53,432 nucleotides of DNA from Methanobrevibacter sp. (GCF_015062935.1 NZ_SUTM01000018.1:1-53432), one strand, 5' to 3'. Shown: positions 19,116 to 28,799, counted from the first letter of the stretch. Numbers and translations are program-made. The notes: generated from the letters alone by a model not told the origin.

Positions 19116-20416
19116 TGAATGTTGGAATTATTGGTGGTAGTGACGGTTTAGGTAAGACACTTGTATACTATTTTAGAGACGAGTTTACAGTTTACATCAG
19201 TGCAAGAGACCACAAAAAAGGCAGAGCAGTGGCTGAAGAATTGAATATCAACTATATTGAATCCAATGCAGGATTGGCCAATATCAGCGATATTCTAATC
19301 ATTTCCGTACCTATCCAACATACAAGCGATGTGATTCGTGAAGTTGCTCCTTTTATGAAGGACGGGTCTGTGATGATTGACGTTACCTCCATTAAAGAGG
19401 AACCTTCCAATACTATGAAGGAAGTTTTACCCGAAACAGTTGAATACATTCCAACACATCCTGTTTTTGGTCCAAGAACCACAGAACTTGACAATCAGGT
19501 CATTGTACTTACTGCAGATAAGAAAGGCAAATGGTATGAGCGAGTTTATAATTATCTGGCAAACCAGAACATGAGGATTATTGAAACCACTCCTGAAAAG
19601 CATGATTTCATGATGAGTATTGTCCAGGTTCTGACTCACTTCTCATTTATTTCCACAGCATATGCTTTTGAAAAGCTGAAAGTGGACATTAATGAAACCG
19701 AGGATTATGAAAGTCCGATTTATAATCTGATGATTGATGTGATTGCCCGTATTGTTGCGCAGAATCCGTATCTGACATACAATATACAGTCCATGAACAG
19801 CAATGGCCCAAATATAAGAAATACATTTGCAGATGCAGTTCTGGAACTTAGGGACGTCATCAATAATGCTGATGAAGATGAATTTGTTAAAATCGCCATT
19901 AAAGCTACAAAGAATATGGGTGACATTAAAAATGCATTGGGTAGAAGTGACAAGGCAATTTCTGCTTTAAGTCATGAGTACGGCCTGTTGCATAAATCTG
20001 TCGGAAAAGAAGTTGGATTAAAACACATTTACTCCGGAAAAATCCATGTTGGAGTTCTGGAAAGTGTTGACGGCAAAACTGCAGTTTTAAAATCTGGAAA
20101 CAAAACCAAAAACCTGCGTATTGCAAATATTGATGTTTTAAGTGATGCTGAACTGCAGGAGTGGAAAATCCATAATTTAAAACATGAAAAACAGTCAATC
20201 AGCTGTGTATTTTCTAAAAATGTGAATGTTAATGTTATTGAGGATACCGTGCTGAATATGGACAATATCATTGATATCAGACTGATTGATGCGTATAACG
20301 GCCCGCAGATTGATGAAAATTCTATAAGCCTGACTTTTGAGGTTGAGGCATTGTCAAAAAGTGACATTGAAAATGTGATAAAATTATTCACAGGTTTTGG
20401 CGGAACCATAAGATAA
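19115..20416 (+). CDS. tyrA: Prephenate dehydrogenase
   Basis: TyrA oxidatively decarboxylates prephenate to 4-hydroxyphenylpyruvate for tyrosine synthesis. The start is at MNVGIIGGSDGLGKTL; an in-frame ATG 48 bases upstream would add an unlikely extension before the dinucleotide fold. The 433 residues include the NAD(P)-binding GIIGGSDGLG (4-13), DVTSIKEEP and THPVFGPRT with the catalytic His region, and the helical dimer domain (about 170-270). An additional C-terminal region (about 275-433) matches the long archaeal form and may be regulatory. Confidence 0.93.
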   Translation: MNVGIIGGSDGLGKTLVYYFRDEFTVYISARDHKKGRAVAEELNINYIESNAGLANISDILIISVPIQHTSDVIREVAPFMKDGSVMIDVTSIKEEPSNTMKEVLPETVEYIPTHPVFGPRTTELDNQVIVLTADKKGKWYERVYNYLANQNMRIIETTPEKHDFMMSIVQVLTHFSFISTAYAFEKLKVDINETEDYESPIYNLMIDVIARIVAQNPYLTYNIQSMNSNGPNIRNTFADAVLELRDVINNADEDEFVKIAIKATKNMGDIKNALGRSDKAISALSHEYGLLHKSVGKEVGLKHIYSGKIHVGVLESVDGKTAVLKSGNKTKNLRIANIDVLSDAELQEWKIHNLKHEKQSISCVFSKNVNVNVIEDTVLNMDNIIDIRLIDAYNGPQIDENSISLTFEVEALSKSDIENVIKLFTGFGGTIR

Positions 20417-20441
20417 TTTGTTTTAGTAAATGCGAACAAAT
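20416..20441 (+). terminator. Stem-loop starting at the tyrA stop codon
   Basis: ATTTGTT and AACAAAT form a 7-bp stem with a 12-base loop, beginning at the last base of the tyrA stop. T-rich tracts occur further on (20489-20507). Confidence 0.35.
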
Positions 20442-20609
20442 ATTAAACTGTCTAAAAGTAACTAAATTTTCAATCAGTCTATAACAACTTATTTTTTTAT
20501 TTTTTTTAATATCTAAATAAATAAACTTATCATCTTTGTAATACCTGAAATAACATTCTTTTTTACAACATTTAAACTGTTTTTAATGGGAATTTAAAAA
20601 ACACCAAAA

Positions 20610-20722
20610 CCGAAACCTTTATATAGTAAGACATACACAGATATCTTTGTCAATAAAGTTACAAAAAGTAACAAAAAGATTTTGACACATTACAGTTATT
20701 TACATTACAGCCAATCAAGGAG
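20610..20722 (+). promoter_or_regulatory. Promoter and 5' leader of cdc48
   Basis: CCGAAA (20610-20615) followed by CTTTATATAG is a strong BRE-TATA element; the transcript should start near 20646. The roughly 85-base leader contains GTTAC-AAAAA-GTAAC, a small hairpin, and ACATTACAG twice (near 20687 and 20702). An AGGAGATGAT ribosome site ends it. The preceding 20442-20609 is AT-rich and shows nothing else. Confidence 0.6.
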
Positions 20723-20731
20723 ATGATTAAT

Positions 20732-22927
20732 ATGGCAGAAAATGAAATCACACTAAAAGTTGCAGAAGCAATTTCACAAAAGGACGTGGGTCAGGGAGTA
20801 GCAAGACTTGATCCAAACATCATGGATGATTTAGACATCCACGAAAGAGATTTAATAGAAATTGTTGGTGAAAGAAAAACTGCAGCTATCGCTCTTCCTT
20901 CTCAAACCGACATTGGCCTGGGAGTTATCAGAATTGACGGATTAGTCCGTAAAAACTCAGGAGCAACCATCGGAGGAGAAGTCACAATTAAAAAAACCAA
21001 AGCAACTGAAGCTAAAAAAGTTGTTTTAGCACCAATTGAAAACAACATTCGTGTACAGGGTGACGTTCGTGGCCTGTTTGCAGGAAAAGTAATGGTTCAG
21101 GGAGATATCATAGGATCACAAATAAGAGCCCCAAGACCAAGGATGGGCTTTAACAGTCTTTTTGATGAACTGATGGACTATACCCCTGCCATGAAAGAAA
21201 TCAAATTTGCAGTAGTGTCCACAAATCCGAAAGACATCGTTATTGTCGGCCCGAACACTGAAGTGCAGTTACACGAAAGTCCAGTGGACGTAAGCAAAAT
21301 CGAAGGTGTCGGAAACCTCGTTGATGTCAGCTACGAAGACATAGGAGGACTAAAAGAAGAAGTCAAAAAAGTAAGGGAAATGATTGAAATTCCTTTAAAA
21401 AGGCCTGAACTCTTCGAGAAATTAGGAATCGCACCACCAAAAGGAGTGTTAATGCACGGACCACCAGGTACCGGTAAAACATTACTAGCTAAAGCAGTAG
21501 CTAGTGAAAGTGATGCCCATTTCATCGCAATCAATGGGCCTGAAATCATGAGCAAATATGTGGGCGGATCCGAAGAGAACCTAAGGGAATACTTCGAAGA
21601 GGCTGAAGAAAACTCACCTTCAATCATATTTATCGATGAACTTGATGCAATTGCACCAAAAAGAGAAGAAACCAATGGAGAAGTTGAAAGAAGAACCGTT
21701 GCACAGCTTCTTACATTGATGGACGGTCTTAAATCCAGAGGACAAGTGGTTGTAATCGGTGCAACCAACAGACCGGATTCACTTGACCCTGCACTCAGAA
21801 GACCTGGAAGATTCGACCGTGAAATAGAAATCGGAGTACCTGACACCGAAGAAAGAAAAGAAGTTCTTGAAATCCACACAAGAAATATGCCTCTTGCAGA
21901 CGACGTTGATTTGGACAAAATCGCAAATACCACTCACGGATTTGTAGGAGCTGATCTCGAATCATTATGTAAAGAGGCAGCAATGAGAGTAGTAAGAAGA
22001 ATACTTCCTGAAATTCAGAATGACGAAGAAATTCCAAAAGAAGTAATGGAAAAAATTGTTGTAACCGGCGATGACTTTAAAAATGCTCAAAAGGAAATCC
22101 AACCTTCCGCACTCAGAGAAGTGCTTGTCCAAATCCCAGACATCAAATGGGATGACATAGGAGGTCTCGAAGATGTTAAACAGGAACTTAAAGAAGCTAT
22201 AGAATGGCCTTTAAAACATCCTGAAACATTCCAACGCTTAGGAATCAGACCACCTAAAGGAACATTGCTTTACGGAATTCCTGGAACAGGTAAAACATTG
22301 CTTGCAAAAGCAGTGGCAAGCGAAAGTGAAGCCAACTTCATTTCAGTCAAAGGCCCTGAACTTCTATCCAAATGGGTAGGAGAATCCGAAAAAGGAGTTA
22401 GAGAAGTCTTTAGAAAAGCAAAACAAGCTTCCCCAACAGTGATCTTTTTCGATGAAATAGATGCAATAGCCAGTGCACGTAGCGGAAATGACACTGACAG
22501 CGGAGTTACAAAAAGAGTAGTTAATCAGTTGCTAACTGAAATGGACGGCCTGGAAGAACTTGAAGACGTTGCAATCATTGCAGCAACCAACAGACCTGAC
22601 ATCCTTGATGCAGGATTAATGAGACCTGGAAGGTTTGACAGACACATTCAAGTTAAAGAACCTGATGAAGAAGCAAGACTTGCAATCTTTAAAGTACATA
22701 CAAAAGACATGCCTTTAAAAGACGATGTAGACCTCAAAAAATTAGCTAAAAATACAGAAGGATACGTTGGAGCAGACATTGAATCCGTATGTAGAGAAGC
22801 AGCAATGTTAACACTAAGGGATAACCTCGAAGCTAGTGAAATTCCATACAAATACTTTAAAGAAGCAATAGAAAAAGTGAAGCCAGGGAATAACAAACAA
22901 GACGAACAGTTAGTTCAATATATGTAG
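20732..22927 (+). CDS. cdc48: Cdc48/VCP-type AAA ATPase (VAT)
   Basis: This hexameric unfoldase feeds substrates to the proteasome or remodels complexes. The 731 residues comprise an N-terminal double-psi barrel/beta-clam domain (about 1-185) and two AAA modules. D1 has GPPGTGKT near 245 and [14 protein letters not shown]2 has GIPGTGKT near 516 and [13 protein letters not shown]. Both have arginine fingers in ATNRPD...RRPGRFDR. It ends LVQYM, with the penultimate Tyr of an HbYX proteasome-docking tail but Gln at the hydrophobic position. Start is the ATG after AGGAGATGAT; the in-frame ATG within that site was rejected. Confidence 0.96.
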   Translation: MAENEITLKVAEAISQKDVGQGVARLDPNIMDDLDIHERDLIEIVGERKTAAIALPSQTDIGLGVIRIDGLVRKNSGATIGGEVTIKKTKATEAKKVVLAPIENNIRVQGDVRGLFAGKVMVQGDIIGSQIRAPRPRMGFNSLFDELMDYTPAMKEIKFAVVSTNPKDIVIVGPNTEVQLHESPVDVSKIEGVGNLVDVSYEDIGGLKEEVKKVREMIEIPLKRPELFEKLGIAPPKGVLMHGPPGTGKTLLAKAVASESDAHFIAINGPEIMSKYVGGSEENLREYFEEAEENSPSIIFIDELDAIAPKREETNGEVERRTVAQLLTLMDGLKSRGQVVVIGATNRPDSLDPALRRPGRFDREIEIGVPDTEERKEVLEIHTRNMPLADDVDLDKIANTTHGFVGADLESLCKEAAMRVVRRILPEIQNDEEIPKEVMEKIVVTGDDFKNAQKEIQPSALREVLVQIPDIKWDDIGGLEDVKQELKEAIEWPLKHPETFQRLGIRPPKGTLLYGIPGTGKTLLAKAVASESEANFISVKGPELLSKWVGESEKGVREVFRKAKQASPTVIFFDEIDAIASARSGNDTDSGVTKRVVNQLLTEMDGLEELEDVAIIAATNRPDILDAGLMRPGRFDRHIQVKEPDEEARLAIFKVHTKDMPLKDDVDLKKLAKNTEGYVGADIESVCREAAMLTLRDNLEASEIPYKYFKEAIEKVKPGNNKQDEQLVQYM

Positions 22928-22946
22928 GGAAGAAAAACACTTCCCT
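22926..22946 (+). terminator. Hairpin overlapping the cdc48 stop codon
   Basis: AGGGAAG and CTTCCCT form a 7-bp stem overlapping the TAG stop (22925-22927). A second hairpin, GGGAG...CTCCC with an internal GAT/ATC pair (22982-23005), lies before the convergent exonuclease gene. Confidence 0.5.
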
Positions 22947-22981
22947 CACTTAATCTTATTGATTTCTAACCATATTTATCC

Positions 22982-23005
22982 GGGAGGGATACAGAAATCT
23001 CTCCC
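22982..23005. terminator. Second stem-loop between the convergent cdc48 and exonuclease genes
   Basis: GGGAG and CTCCC pair, with GAT/ATC continuing the stem past one mismatched base on each side. It lies in the 109-base convergent gap and could define 3' ends from either side. Confidence 0.35.
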
Positions 23006-23036
23006 TAACCTCCATTATATAATTAAAAACAAATAT

Positions 23037-23705
23037 CTATTTTTTCGAAATCAGATTCGGTAGAATCATATTATCCGGCACTTTAAAATTGTGAAATTGT
23101 TGTGCCCCATATTTTATGAATTTGAATTTTAATCCTCCAACGCCATATTTCGGATTATATCCAAAAACATTTTTATATTCATCCAGATCATTGCGCTCTT
23201 TTTTTAATTCATTGAAAACTTCATATAATGCTTTTGTATCATCAATGGCCCTATGAAAATTAACTTCTTCAACTTCATAATACCTTACAGCATCTATTAG
23301 TTTATGAGGATATTTTTTTCTGTCTTTCAATACAGTCAGAGTATCCAGCCAGTCCAGTTTAGACAGAAGCCCGTATGCCTCATCAGGATAGTATTTCTTC
23401 AGCAAAAAGTAAATAAAAGACAAATCGAACTGGGCATTGTGTGCAATCATTAACGCATCATCAAGGAGGCGCTCCCTCAAATCAGATGCCACCTGTTTTT
23501 CACTTAAACCTTCATTTTCAAGCATGGCATCAGTAATGCCTGTGATTTTAGTAATTTTAAATGGCAACGACTTTTCATATTTAATGAATTCATCATATTC
23601 TTCAACGATTTTGCCATCCACAACAGTAATCATTGCCAGTTCTATAATCTGACAGTTCCTGCAGTTCAAACCGGTTGTTTCAGTATCAAAAAATATCTTT
23701 TTAAT
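23037..23705 (-). CDS. DEDDh 3'-5' exonuclease (DnaQ/PolC epsilon-like), probable AUU start
   Basis: The protein has the three exonuclease motifs. Exo I is FDTETTG, found only if translation begins upstream of the first TTG (23667-23669). Exo II is HNAQFDLSF and Exo III is HRAIDDTKA with its catalytic His. From the in-frame stop near 23724-23726 to Exo I there is no ATG, GTG or TTG. An ATT at 23703-23705 lies seven bases after a perfect GGAGG (23713-23717), giving about 222 residues beginning IKKIFFDTETTG. It is 14 bases after the methanogenesis marker 8 gene and likely cotranscribed. Role in DNA repair or RNA trimming is unknown. Confidence 0.8.
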   Translation of the reverse strand: MKKIFFDTETTGLNCRNCQIIELAMITVVDGKIVEEYDEFIKYEKSLPFKITKITGITDAMLENEGLSEKQVASDLRERLLDDALMIAHNAQFDLSFIYFLLKKYYPDEAYGLLSKLDWLDTLTVLKDRKKYPHKLIDAVRYYEVEEVNFHRAIDDTKALYEVFNELKKERNDLDEYKNVFGYNPKYGVGGLKFKFIKYGAQQFHNFKVPDNMILPNLISKK

Positions 23706-23719
23706 TGTAATGCCTCCAG

Positions 23720-24574
23720 TTAAAGCAACTTACGAGGAGAATCATCCTTGTTTCTCGGATAATCATTGGTTGTTAAAGGTTTGTTGATTTTTTTAAGACG
23801 GTTGTCCAAAAATCTTCTTCCGTCCTCGCTTGCACAGAATATTGGTACCTTTAACCCGTAGTAATATGGTTTATGCTCATCGGCATAGTCGCTGACCTCT
23901 TTTGAGGCGCAGGCAGTTACGATATCCCCATTTTTAAATACCATTTCTGCTTCCTCTGCACTTACGCCTGTTGTATGTGCAACAAAGATATATACATTGA
24001 CATCGTCATCAACAGGATACTGGCGAAGTTCCTTTATCATAGGTGAAGGAATTACGGTTATGGCAATGTTTTTATAGCCTTTTTCAATAGCTATCTTCAA
24101 TCCTTCCAGTTGGTTAAGCTCTGCTGTTTCCGGATCAAGTACAATGCTTCCTGTATCTTCAAGTTTTTTAATTACTTCAGGTATAGGAGTGGTGCTGATG
24201 AGACCTGACACTCTTCCACCGACTCCCTGTACAACACGTGGATTTGTCATGATTACTGTTCCTGCACCGTCACATGCGCCGACAACACAGTCTATCTCTC
24301 CGTTTTCCATGTTTGTTTTTAAGATTTCGGAAATTCCGACGGTTACCAGGTCGTCCATTTCAATGACCCTGTCTGGAGTGCACATTCCAAAGTCCTGAAT
24401 ACGGAAATTGATGTTTTTGCGGATGAATTCCTCGTTGAGTTCATCTACCTTATGCATTGCATGAAACATTGGACAATATTTCATTTCTGATGAACCAACT
24501 TCTGTAATCTCTCCGTTTTCAATAACGACTCTAACTTTACCTAATGTTTCTATCACATGTCTATCTTCAGCCAT
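23720..24574 (-). CDS. Putative methanogenesis marker protein 8 (DUF2099)
   Basis: The 284-residue protein matches the methanogen-restricted DUF2099 family by its conserved segments: KYCPMFHAMH near 32, FGMCTPDRVIEMDD near 62, VGACDGAGTVIMTNP near 97 and VAHTTGVS near 195. Several conserved Cys (in KYCP, GMCT, GACD, TACAS) suggest metal or thiol chemistry, possibly cofactor synthesis or maturation of methanogenesis enzymes. The biochemical role is not established. It is divergent from thiC and followed closely by the exonuclease gene. Confidence 0.85.
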   Translation of the reverse strand: MAEDRHVIETLGKVRVVIENGEITEVGSSEMKYCPMFHAMHKVDELNEEFIRKNINFRIQDFGMCTPDRVIEMDDLVTVGISEILKTNMENGEIDCVVGACDGAGTVIMTNPRVVQGVGGRVSGLISTTPIPEVIKKLEDTGSIVLDPETAELNQLEGLKIAIEKGYKNIAITVIPSPMIKELRQYPVDDDVNVYIFVAHTTGVSAEEAEMVFKNGDIVTACASKEVSDYADEHKPYYYGLKVPIFCASEDGRRFLDNRLKKINKPLTTNDYPRNKDDSPRKLL

Positions 24575-24690
24575 ATAACCACCATCATGTAATTTTTTAA
24601 AAATTATTATATAAAAATAATTTTGTTAAATAATTCTATATAGTATGAACAGAAAATATTATTAATGATTAGTCAACAAGAGGGATGAAT

Positions 24691-25965
24691 TTGACTCAGA
24701 AAAGTGAAGCGCAAAAAGGTAATGTCACTCCTGAAATGGAGTTCGTTGCAAAAGAAGAAAATATAGATGTGAACAAGTTAGCCAGATTGATAGACAAGGG
24801 ATTAGTTGTAATTCCAAAAAACATAAATGGTCATTCAAAACCATGCGGTATTGGTGAAGGACTTAAAACCAAAGTTAATGCAAATATCGGTTCATCATCA
24901 AAAATCGACGATATAGAACTGGAAATCAACAAGGCCAAATTAGCTCAGGAATATGGTGCTGATGCACTGATGGATTTGTCAACCGGTTCGGATTTAAGGC
25001 TGTTCAGGCAAAAAATTATGGATGCTGTCGACTTATGCATCGGGACAGTACCTATCTATGAGGCAGGTGTTGTTACACTAGCTAAAAACAAAGAAATCAT
25101 AGATATGGACCCTGACGATATCTTCAAGGCCATTGAAAACCAGGCAAAAGAGGGAGTGGACTTCATGACACTTCACTGCGGCATTACAAAAGATCTTGTT
25201 CAAAAATTAAAAGATGCAAACAGAATGATGGGCATTGTAAGCCGTGGAGGAACATTCATGGCCTCCTGGATTAATCACAACGATGAAGAAAACCCATTAT
25301 ACAAAAATTACGATTATCTTTTGGAATTATCCTACGAATACGACATTACATTATCATTAGGCGACGGCCTGAGGCCAGGCTGTCTGGCTGATGCAAGCGA
25401 CATCCCTCAAATTCAAGAACTTGTTAATCTGGGCGGTTTGGTTAAAAGAGCTCAGGATGCCAATGTCCAGGTAATGGTTGAAGGGCCGGGACACATGCCT
25501 CTCAATCAAATCAAGGCAAATATGGAAATTCAAAAAACAATATGTCACGGCGCTCCGTTTTATGTATTGGGTCCTCTGGTTACCGACATCGCACCTGGTT
25601 ACGACCACATTACAGGCGCTATAGGAGGAGCTATTGCCGCATCATCAGGTGCAAACTTCCTGTGTTATGTAACTCCTGCAGAACACCTTTCCCTACCAAG
25701 TCTTGAGGACGTTAAGGAAGGAGTTGTAGCATCCAAGATTGCAGCTGAAGCGGCTGATGTTGCCAAAGGCCTTGACTCAGCATGGACTAGAGAAAAAGCA
25801 ATGGCAAAGGCAAGAAAAGAATTCGACTGGGAAGCTCAATTTGACCTCGCACTGGACAAGTCAAAACCAAGAAAATACCGTGACAAATGCGAACTTGACG
25901 ATGATGAAATGTGTGCAATGTGCGGAGAATACTGTGCAGTTAAAATAGCAAAAGGAGAATTTTGA
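24691..25965 (+). CDS. thiC: Phosphomethylpyrimidine synthase ThiC
   Basis: ThiC is a radical SAM enzyme that rearranges AIR to HMP-P for thiamine. The 424 or so residues carry the C-terminal cluster motif CAMCGEYC near residue 409 (CxxCxxxxC pattern), ITPEM-like NVTPEMEFVA at the N terminus, and VEGPGHMP. Two starts are possible: ATG 24685, with GAGGG abutting it, or TTG 24691 (MTQKSEAQKG), which has GAGGG six bases upstream and aligns better with the family; the latter is chosen. No TPP riboswitch was recognised in the 110-base divergent leader. The stop overlaps the ligase ATG (TGATG-type). Confidence 0.95.
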   Translation: MTQKSEAQKGNVTPEMEFVAKEENIDVNKLARLIDKGLVVIPKNINGHSKPCGIGEGLKTKVNANIGSSSKIDDIELEINKAKLAQEYGADALMDLSTGSDLRLFRQKIMDAVDLCIGTVPIYEAGVVTLAKNKEIIDMDPDDIFKAIENQAKEGVDFMTLHCGITKDLVQKLKDANRMMGIVSRGGTFMASWINHNDEENPLYKNYDYLLELSYEYDITLSLGDGLRPGCLADASDIPQIQELVNLGGLVKRAQDANVQVMVEGPGHMPLNQIKANMEIQKTICHGAPFYVLGPLVTDIAPGYDHITGAIGGAIAASSGANFLCYVTPAEHLSLPSLEDVKEGVVASKIAAEAADVAKGLDSAWTREKAMAKARKEFDWEAQFDLALDKSKPRKYRDKCELDDDEMCAMCGEYCAVKIAKGEF

Positions 25966-27623
25966 TGAAATATCAGGAATTGGTTGATGTCTACTCTGCA
26001 CTAGAGGCAACTACAAAAAGACTGGAAAAAACAGAAATAATTGCAGAATATCTAAAAAAACTGGATTCAGAAACTATTGAAAAGGTAGGCCTTCTGATTT
26101 TAGGTGTCGTATTTCCTGCCTGGAGTTCTGAAGAAATTGGAATCGGAGGTAAACTTGTTGAAAGGGCAGTTGCTGAAGCTGTAGGAACCACACAGGCAGC
26201 AGTGGAAGATGCAGTCCGTGATGAAGGAGATATCGGTCTTGCATGCATTAAGCTATATGCAAAAAAATCCCAGATGACCTTTTTCTCACAGCCTCTGACA
26301 ATTGACTTTGTTTTCAACAGCCTGCGCAAACTGTCACAAATCAGCGGTTCAAGGTCAACCAACCGTAAAATTGCAGTCATTTTGGAATTGTTGAGCCAGG
26401 CAAGTGCAACTGAAGCGAAATACCTTACAAGAACAATTACAGAAGAGCTTAGAATAGGAGTGGGCGACGGTGTTGTCCGTGATGCAATAGCTCAGGCATT
26501 CAATATCGACAAGGCAGTTGTTGAGCGAGCCCAAATGCTTACAAACGATTTTTCAGTTGTTGCACGTACCGCAAAAGAGGAAGGTGAAGCCGGACTTAAA
26601 AAACTTAATTTAACACCTGGAACACCAGTCAAGCCAATGCTTGCGCAGTTGGCGCCTCCACTTGATGAAATCATCCCTGAGATGGGAACTGCAATATGTG
26701 ATACAAAGTATGACGGAATAAGACTTCAGGTTCACAGAAACGGAGATGAAATCAGAATATTTACCCGCAGACTTGAAAACATCACTCATGCGCTTCCGGA
26801 AATCGTTGAACTGTTCCGTGAGCATTTGCCTCATGAAAACTACATTGTGGAAGGTGAAGTGATAGCTACAAGAGATGGAAAACCACTACCGTTCCAGAAT
26901 GTCCTTCATAGAGTCAGAAGAAAACACAATGTTGAGGAAGCTATGGAAAACGTTCCGTTGAAGTTATATCTCTTTGATGTATTGTTCTACAAGGTACCTA
27001 TGATAGACGAGCCACTTATGAAAAGGCGTGAAACATTGGAAGAGATTGTAGACACATCCGTCGATGAAATGAATCTGAGTACCTTAAAAATCGGAACTCC
27101 AGACAACATCAATGAGATTCAGGAGCTGTTTGAAACTTCCATTAAAGACGGACATGAAGGAATCATGATTAAAGACTCACAGGCACCATACATTCCAGGA
27201 CTTAGAGGCAAAAAAATGCTTAAATACAAGGCAGAGCCTGAAACACTGGATATGGTTGTGATTGGCGGAACATACGGAATCGGTAAAAGAGGGGATTTCG
27301 TTGGATCATACCTGGTGGCCCTTAGAGATGAAAATGATGATTTTAAAAGTGTGGCATATGCTGCAACCGGACTTGATGACGCCACCCTTGAATACTTAAC
27401 TGGGAAAATGAAAGAGCTTGAAATTTCAACAAAAGGTCGTGAAATCAAGGTGGAACCGAAAATTGTTCTGGAAATTGCATTTTCTGAAATTGTAGAATCT
27501 CCGGAATATGAAACCGGTTACTCATTAAGGTTCCCTGTCGTTAAAAATATAAGAAAAGATAAAAGTCCGATGGATGCAGATACCGTGGAAAGACTGCTTT
27601 CCATGTACCATACAGGAAATTAA
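25965..27623 (+). CDS. lig: ATP-dependent DNA ligase
   Basis: This replicative archaeal ligase seals nicks using ATP. The 552 residues include an N-terminal DNA-binding domain (about 1-210) and the nucleotidyltransferase core with KYDGIR, whose lysine near residue 248 is adenylylated. Motifs follow as EGEVIA, HEGIMIKD and LKYKAEP, then the OB domain. The ATG overlaps the thiC stop by one base, with GGAG seven bases upstream, so the two genes are coupled although functionally unrelated. It ends in a four-base overlap with the convergent transporter gene. Confidence 0.96.
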   Translation: MKYQELVDVYSALEATTKRLEKTEIIAEYLKKLDSETIEKVGLLILGVVFPAWSSEEIGIGGKLVERAVAEAVGTTQAAVEDAVRDEGDIGLACIKLYAKKSQMTFFSQPLTIDFVFNSLRKLSQISGSRSTNRKIAVILELLSQASATEAKYLTRTITEELRIGVGDGVVRDAIAQAFNIDKAVVERAQMLTNDFSVVARTAKEEGEAGLKKLNLTPGTPVKPMLAQLAPPLDEIIPEMGTAICDTKYDGIRLQVHRNGDEIRIFTRRLENITHALPEIVELFREHLPHENYIVEGEVIATRDGKPLPFQNVLHRVRRKHNVEEAMENVPLKLYLFDVLFYKVPMIDEPLMKRRETLEEIVDTSVDEMNLSTLKIGTPDNINEIQELFETSIKDGHEGIMIKDSQAPYIPGLRGKKMLKYKAEPETLDMVVIGGTYGIGKRGDFVGSYLVALRDENDDFKSVAYAATGLDDATLEYLTGKMKELEISTKGREIKVEPKIVLEIAFSEIVESPEYETGYSLRFPVVKNIRKDKSPMDADTVERLLSMYHTGN

Positions 27624-28252
27624 TTTTCAGGAAGTGCCTTGACGCTTCCAATCACATATCTTGTCAGAGGATATACAATCATTTCATAGACTGTCTTGAA
27701 CAATGCTTGCGCAACTATCATTATAATCAATGCTTCAACAGGCATTGTTCCTAAAAATCCTATTGTTATGAAAATAATCGCATCCAAACCTTCACCGAAT
27801 AATGTTGAGAGTATGCATCTGAAAAACAATTTTTCTTCGTTCCATTTTTTCAAAACCACCATCAGCTTTGCATTAACAAGAGAACCTGCCAGATATGCGA
27901 TGAAACTGGCAATAAGCAATCTCAATGTGGAACCCAACACAACACCAAATGCATCTGAATTTTCAAAAAATTCAGGCGCCGGAAGCAGGATAGTTATATT
28001 GTAACAGATTACGGCAACAAGATTCATCAAAAATCCAAGCAAAATTACTTTTCTTGCCTTTTCATAGCCGTATACTTCAGCAAGAACATCATTGACAATG
28101 TAGATTATCGGAAATATTATTACACCGCAGGGAAGGACAACTGAGAAAAAATCAAATGTTTTTCCGGCAATGATGTTTGAGATTATCAGTGATGCTGTAA
28201 AAACTCCTGTAAGCATTGCATACAATTCTGTTTTTGTTAAGTTTTCAAACAT
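27620..28252 (-). CDS. Queuosine-precursor transporter family membrane protein (YhhQ/QPTR, DUF165)
   Basis: The 210-residue protein has about six hydrophobic segments and the family features: an N-terminal NIIAGKTFDFF, VLPCGVIIFPIIYIVNDVLAEVYGYEKARK and GSLVNAKLMV. YhhQ-type proteins import 7-deazaguanine precursors such as preQ0. In Archaea the precursor would serve archaeosine at tRNA position 15, consistent with the ArcS-like gene at 12 kb. Substrate is inferred. The gene is convergent with the ligase and overlaps it by four bases in TTAA, which contains both stop codons. Confidence 0.85.
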   Translation of the reverse strand: MFENLTKTELYAMLTGVFTASLIISNIIAGKTFDFFSVVLPCGVIIFPIIYIVNDVLAEVYGYEKARKVILLGFLMNLVAVICYNITILLPAPEFFENSDAFGVVLGSTLRLLIASFIAYLAGSLVNAKLMVVLKKWNEEKLFFRCILSTLFGEGLDAIIFITIGFLGTMPVEALIIMIVAQALFKTVYEMIVYPLTRYVIGSVKALPEN

Positions 28253-28337
28253 GATAATACTATATTTTCAATGCTAAATAAATTTTACAAGTTGAAATCC
28301 TATCGGCTATTTTTAATTGAAAACACAATGAAAACTT

Positions 28338-28736
28338 ATGGAAATCACAGATGACAAATTATTGAAAATAGCTTTGATAACTTCACTTGTTGGAATAATC
28401 GGCCTTCTGATATTTACACCAACGATTGAAGTTAAAAAAGTAAAAATAGAAGACATAAATCGTGGAATGATTGATGAGGAAGTATGTATTGACTGCGTTG
28501 TAACGGAAGTAGCATCATCAGCATCGAAAAGCAGTTATTTTTTAACCGTCAATGACGGCACGGGCCAAATGCCCCTTATAATATTTGAAAGCCAGGCTGC
28601 CGAACTTCAATCATCCAATATGGACATTCACGACTTTAAAGATAAAAAAGTGGAAGTTAAAGGAACCATAACCGAATACAATTCAGATTTGGAACTGATT
28701 TTATCAAGTGGTGACAGCCTGAAAATAACCGGTTGA
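28338..28736 (+). CDS. Membrane-tethered OB-fold protein
   Basis: The 132-residue protein has one N-terminal membrane segment (about 9-27, LKIALITSLVGIIGLLIF). One OB-fold of the tRNA-anti/nucleic-acid-binding type follows (about 45-130, with VEVKGTITEYNSDLELILSS). The anchor orientation and ligand are unknown; similar folds bind RNA, single-stranded DNA or proteins. It precedes the phosphoglucosamine-mutase-type gene by about 60 bases on the same strand. It is divergent from the transporter. Two Cys (CIDC) lie at the start of the OB region. Confidence 0.6.
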   Translation: MEITDDKLLKIALITSLVGIIGLLIFTPTIEVKKVKIEDINRGMIDEEVCIDCVVTEVASSASKSSYFLTVNDGTGQMPLIIFESQAAELQSSNMDIHDFKDKKVEVKGTITEYNSDLELILSSGDSLKITG

Positions 28737-28799
28737 TAAATAGTTATTTATTACTTGAAAACAAAAGTAACATCATTAAAATGTATAGGAAATAATAAT

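Noticed and set aside
24575-24690. TPP riboswitch upstream of thiC
   Set aside because: No CTGAGA-type core was found; the interval is AT-rich and too short for a full aptamer plus the divergent promoters.
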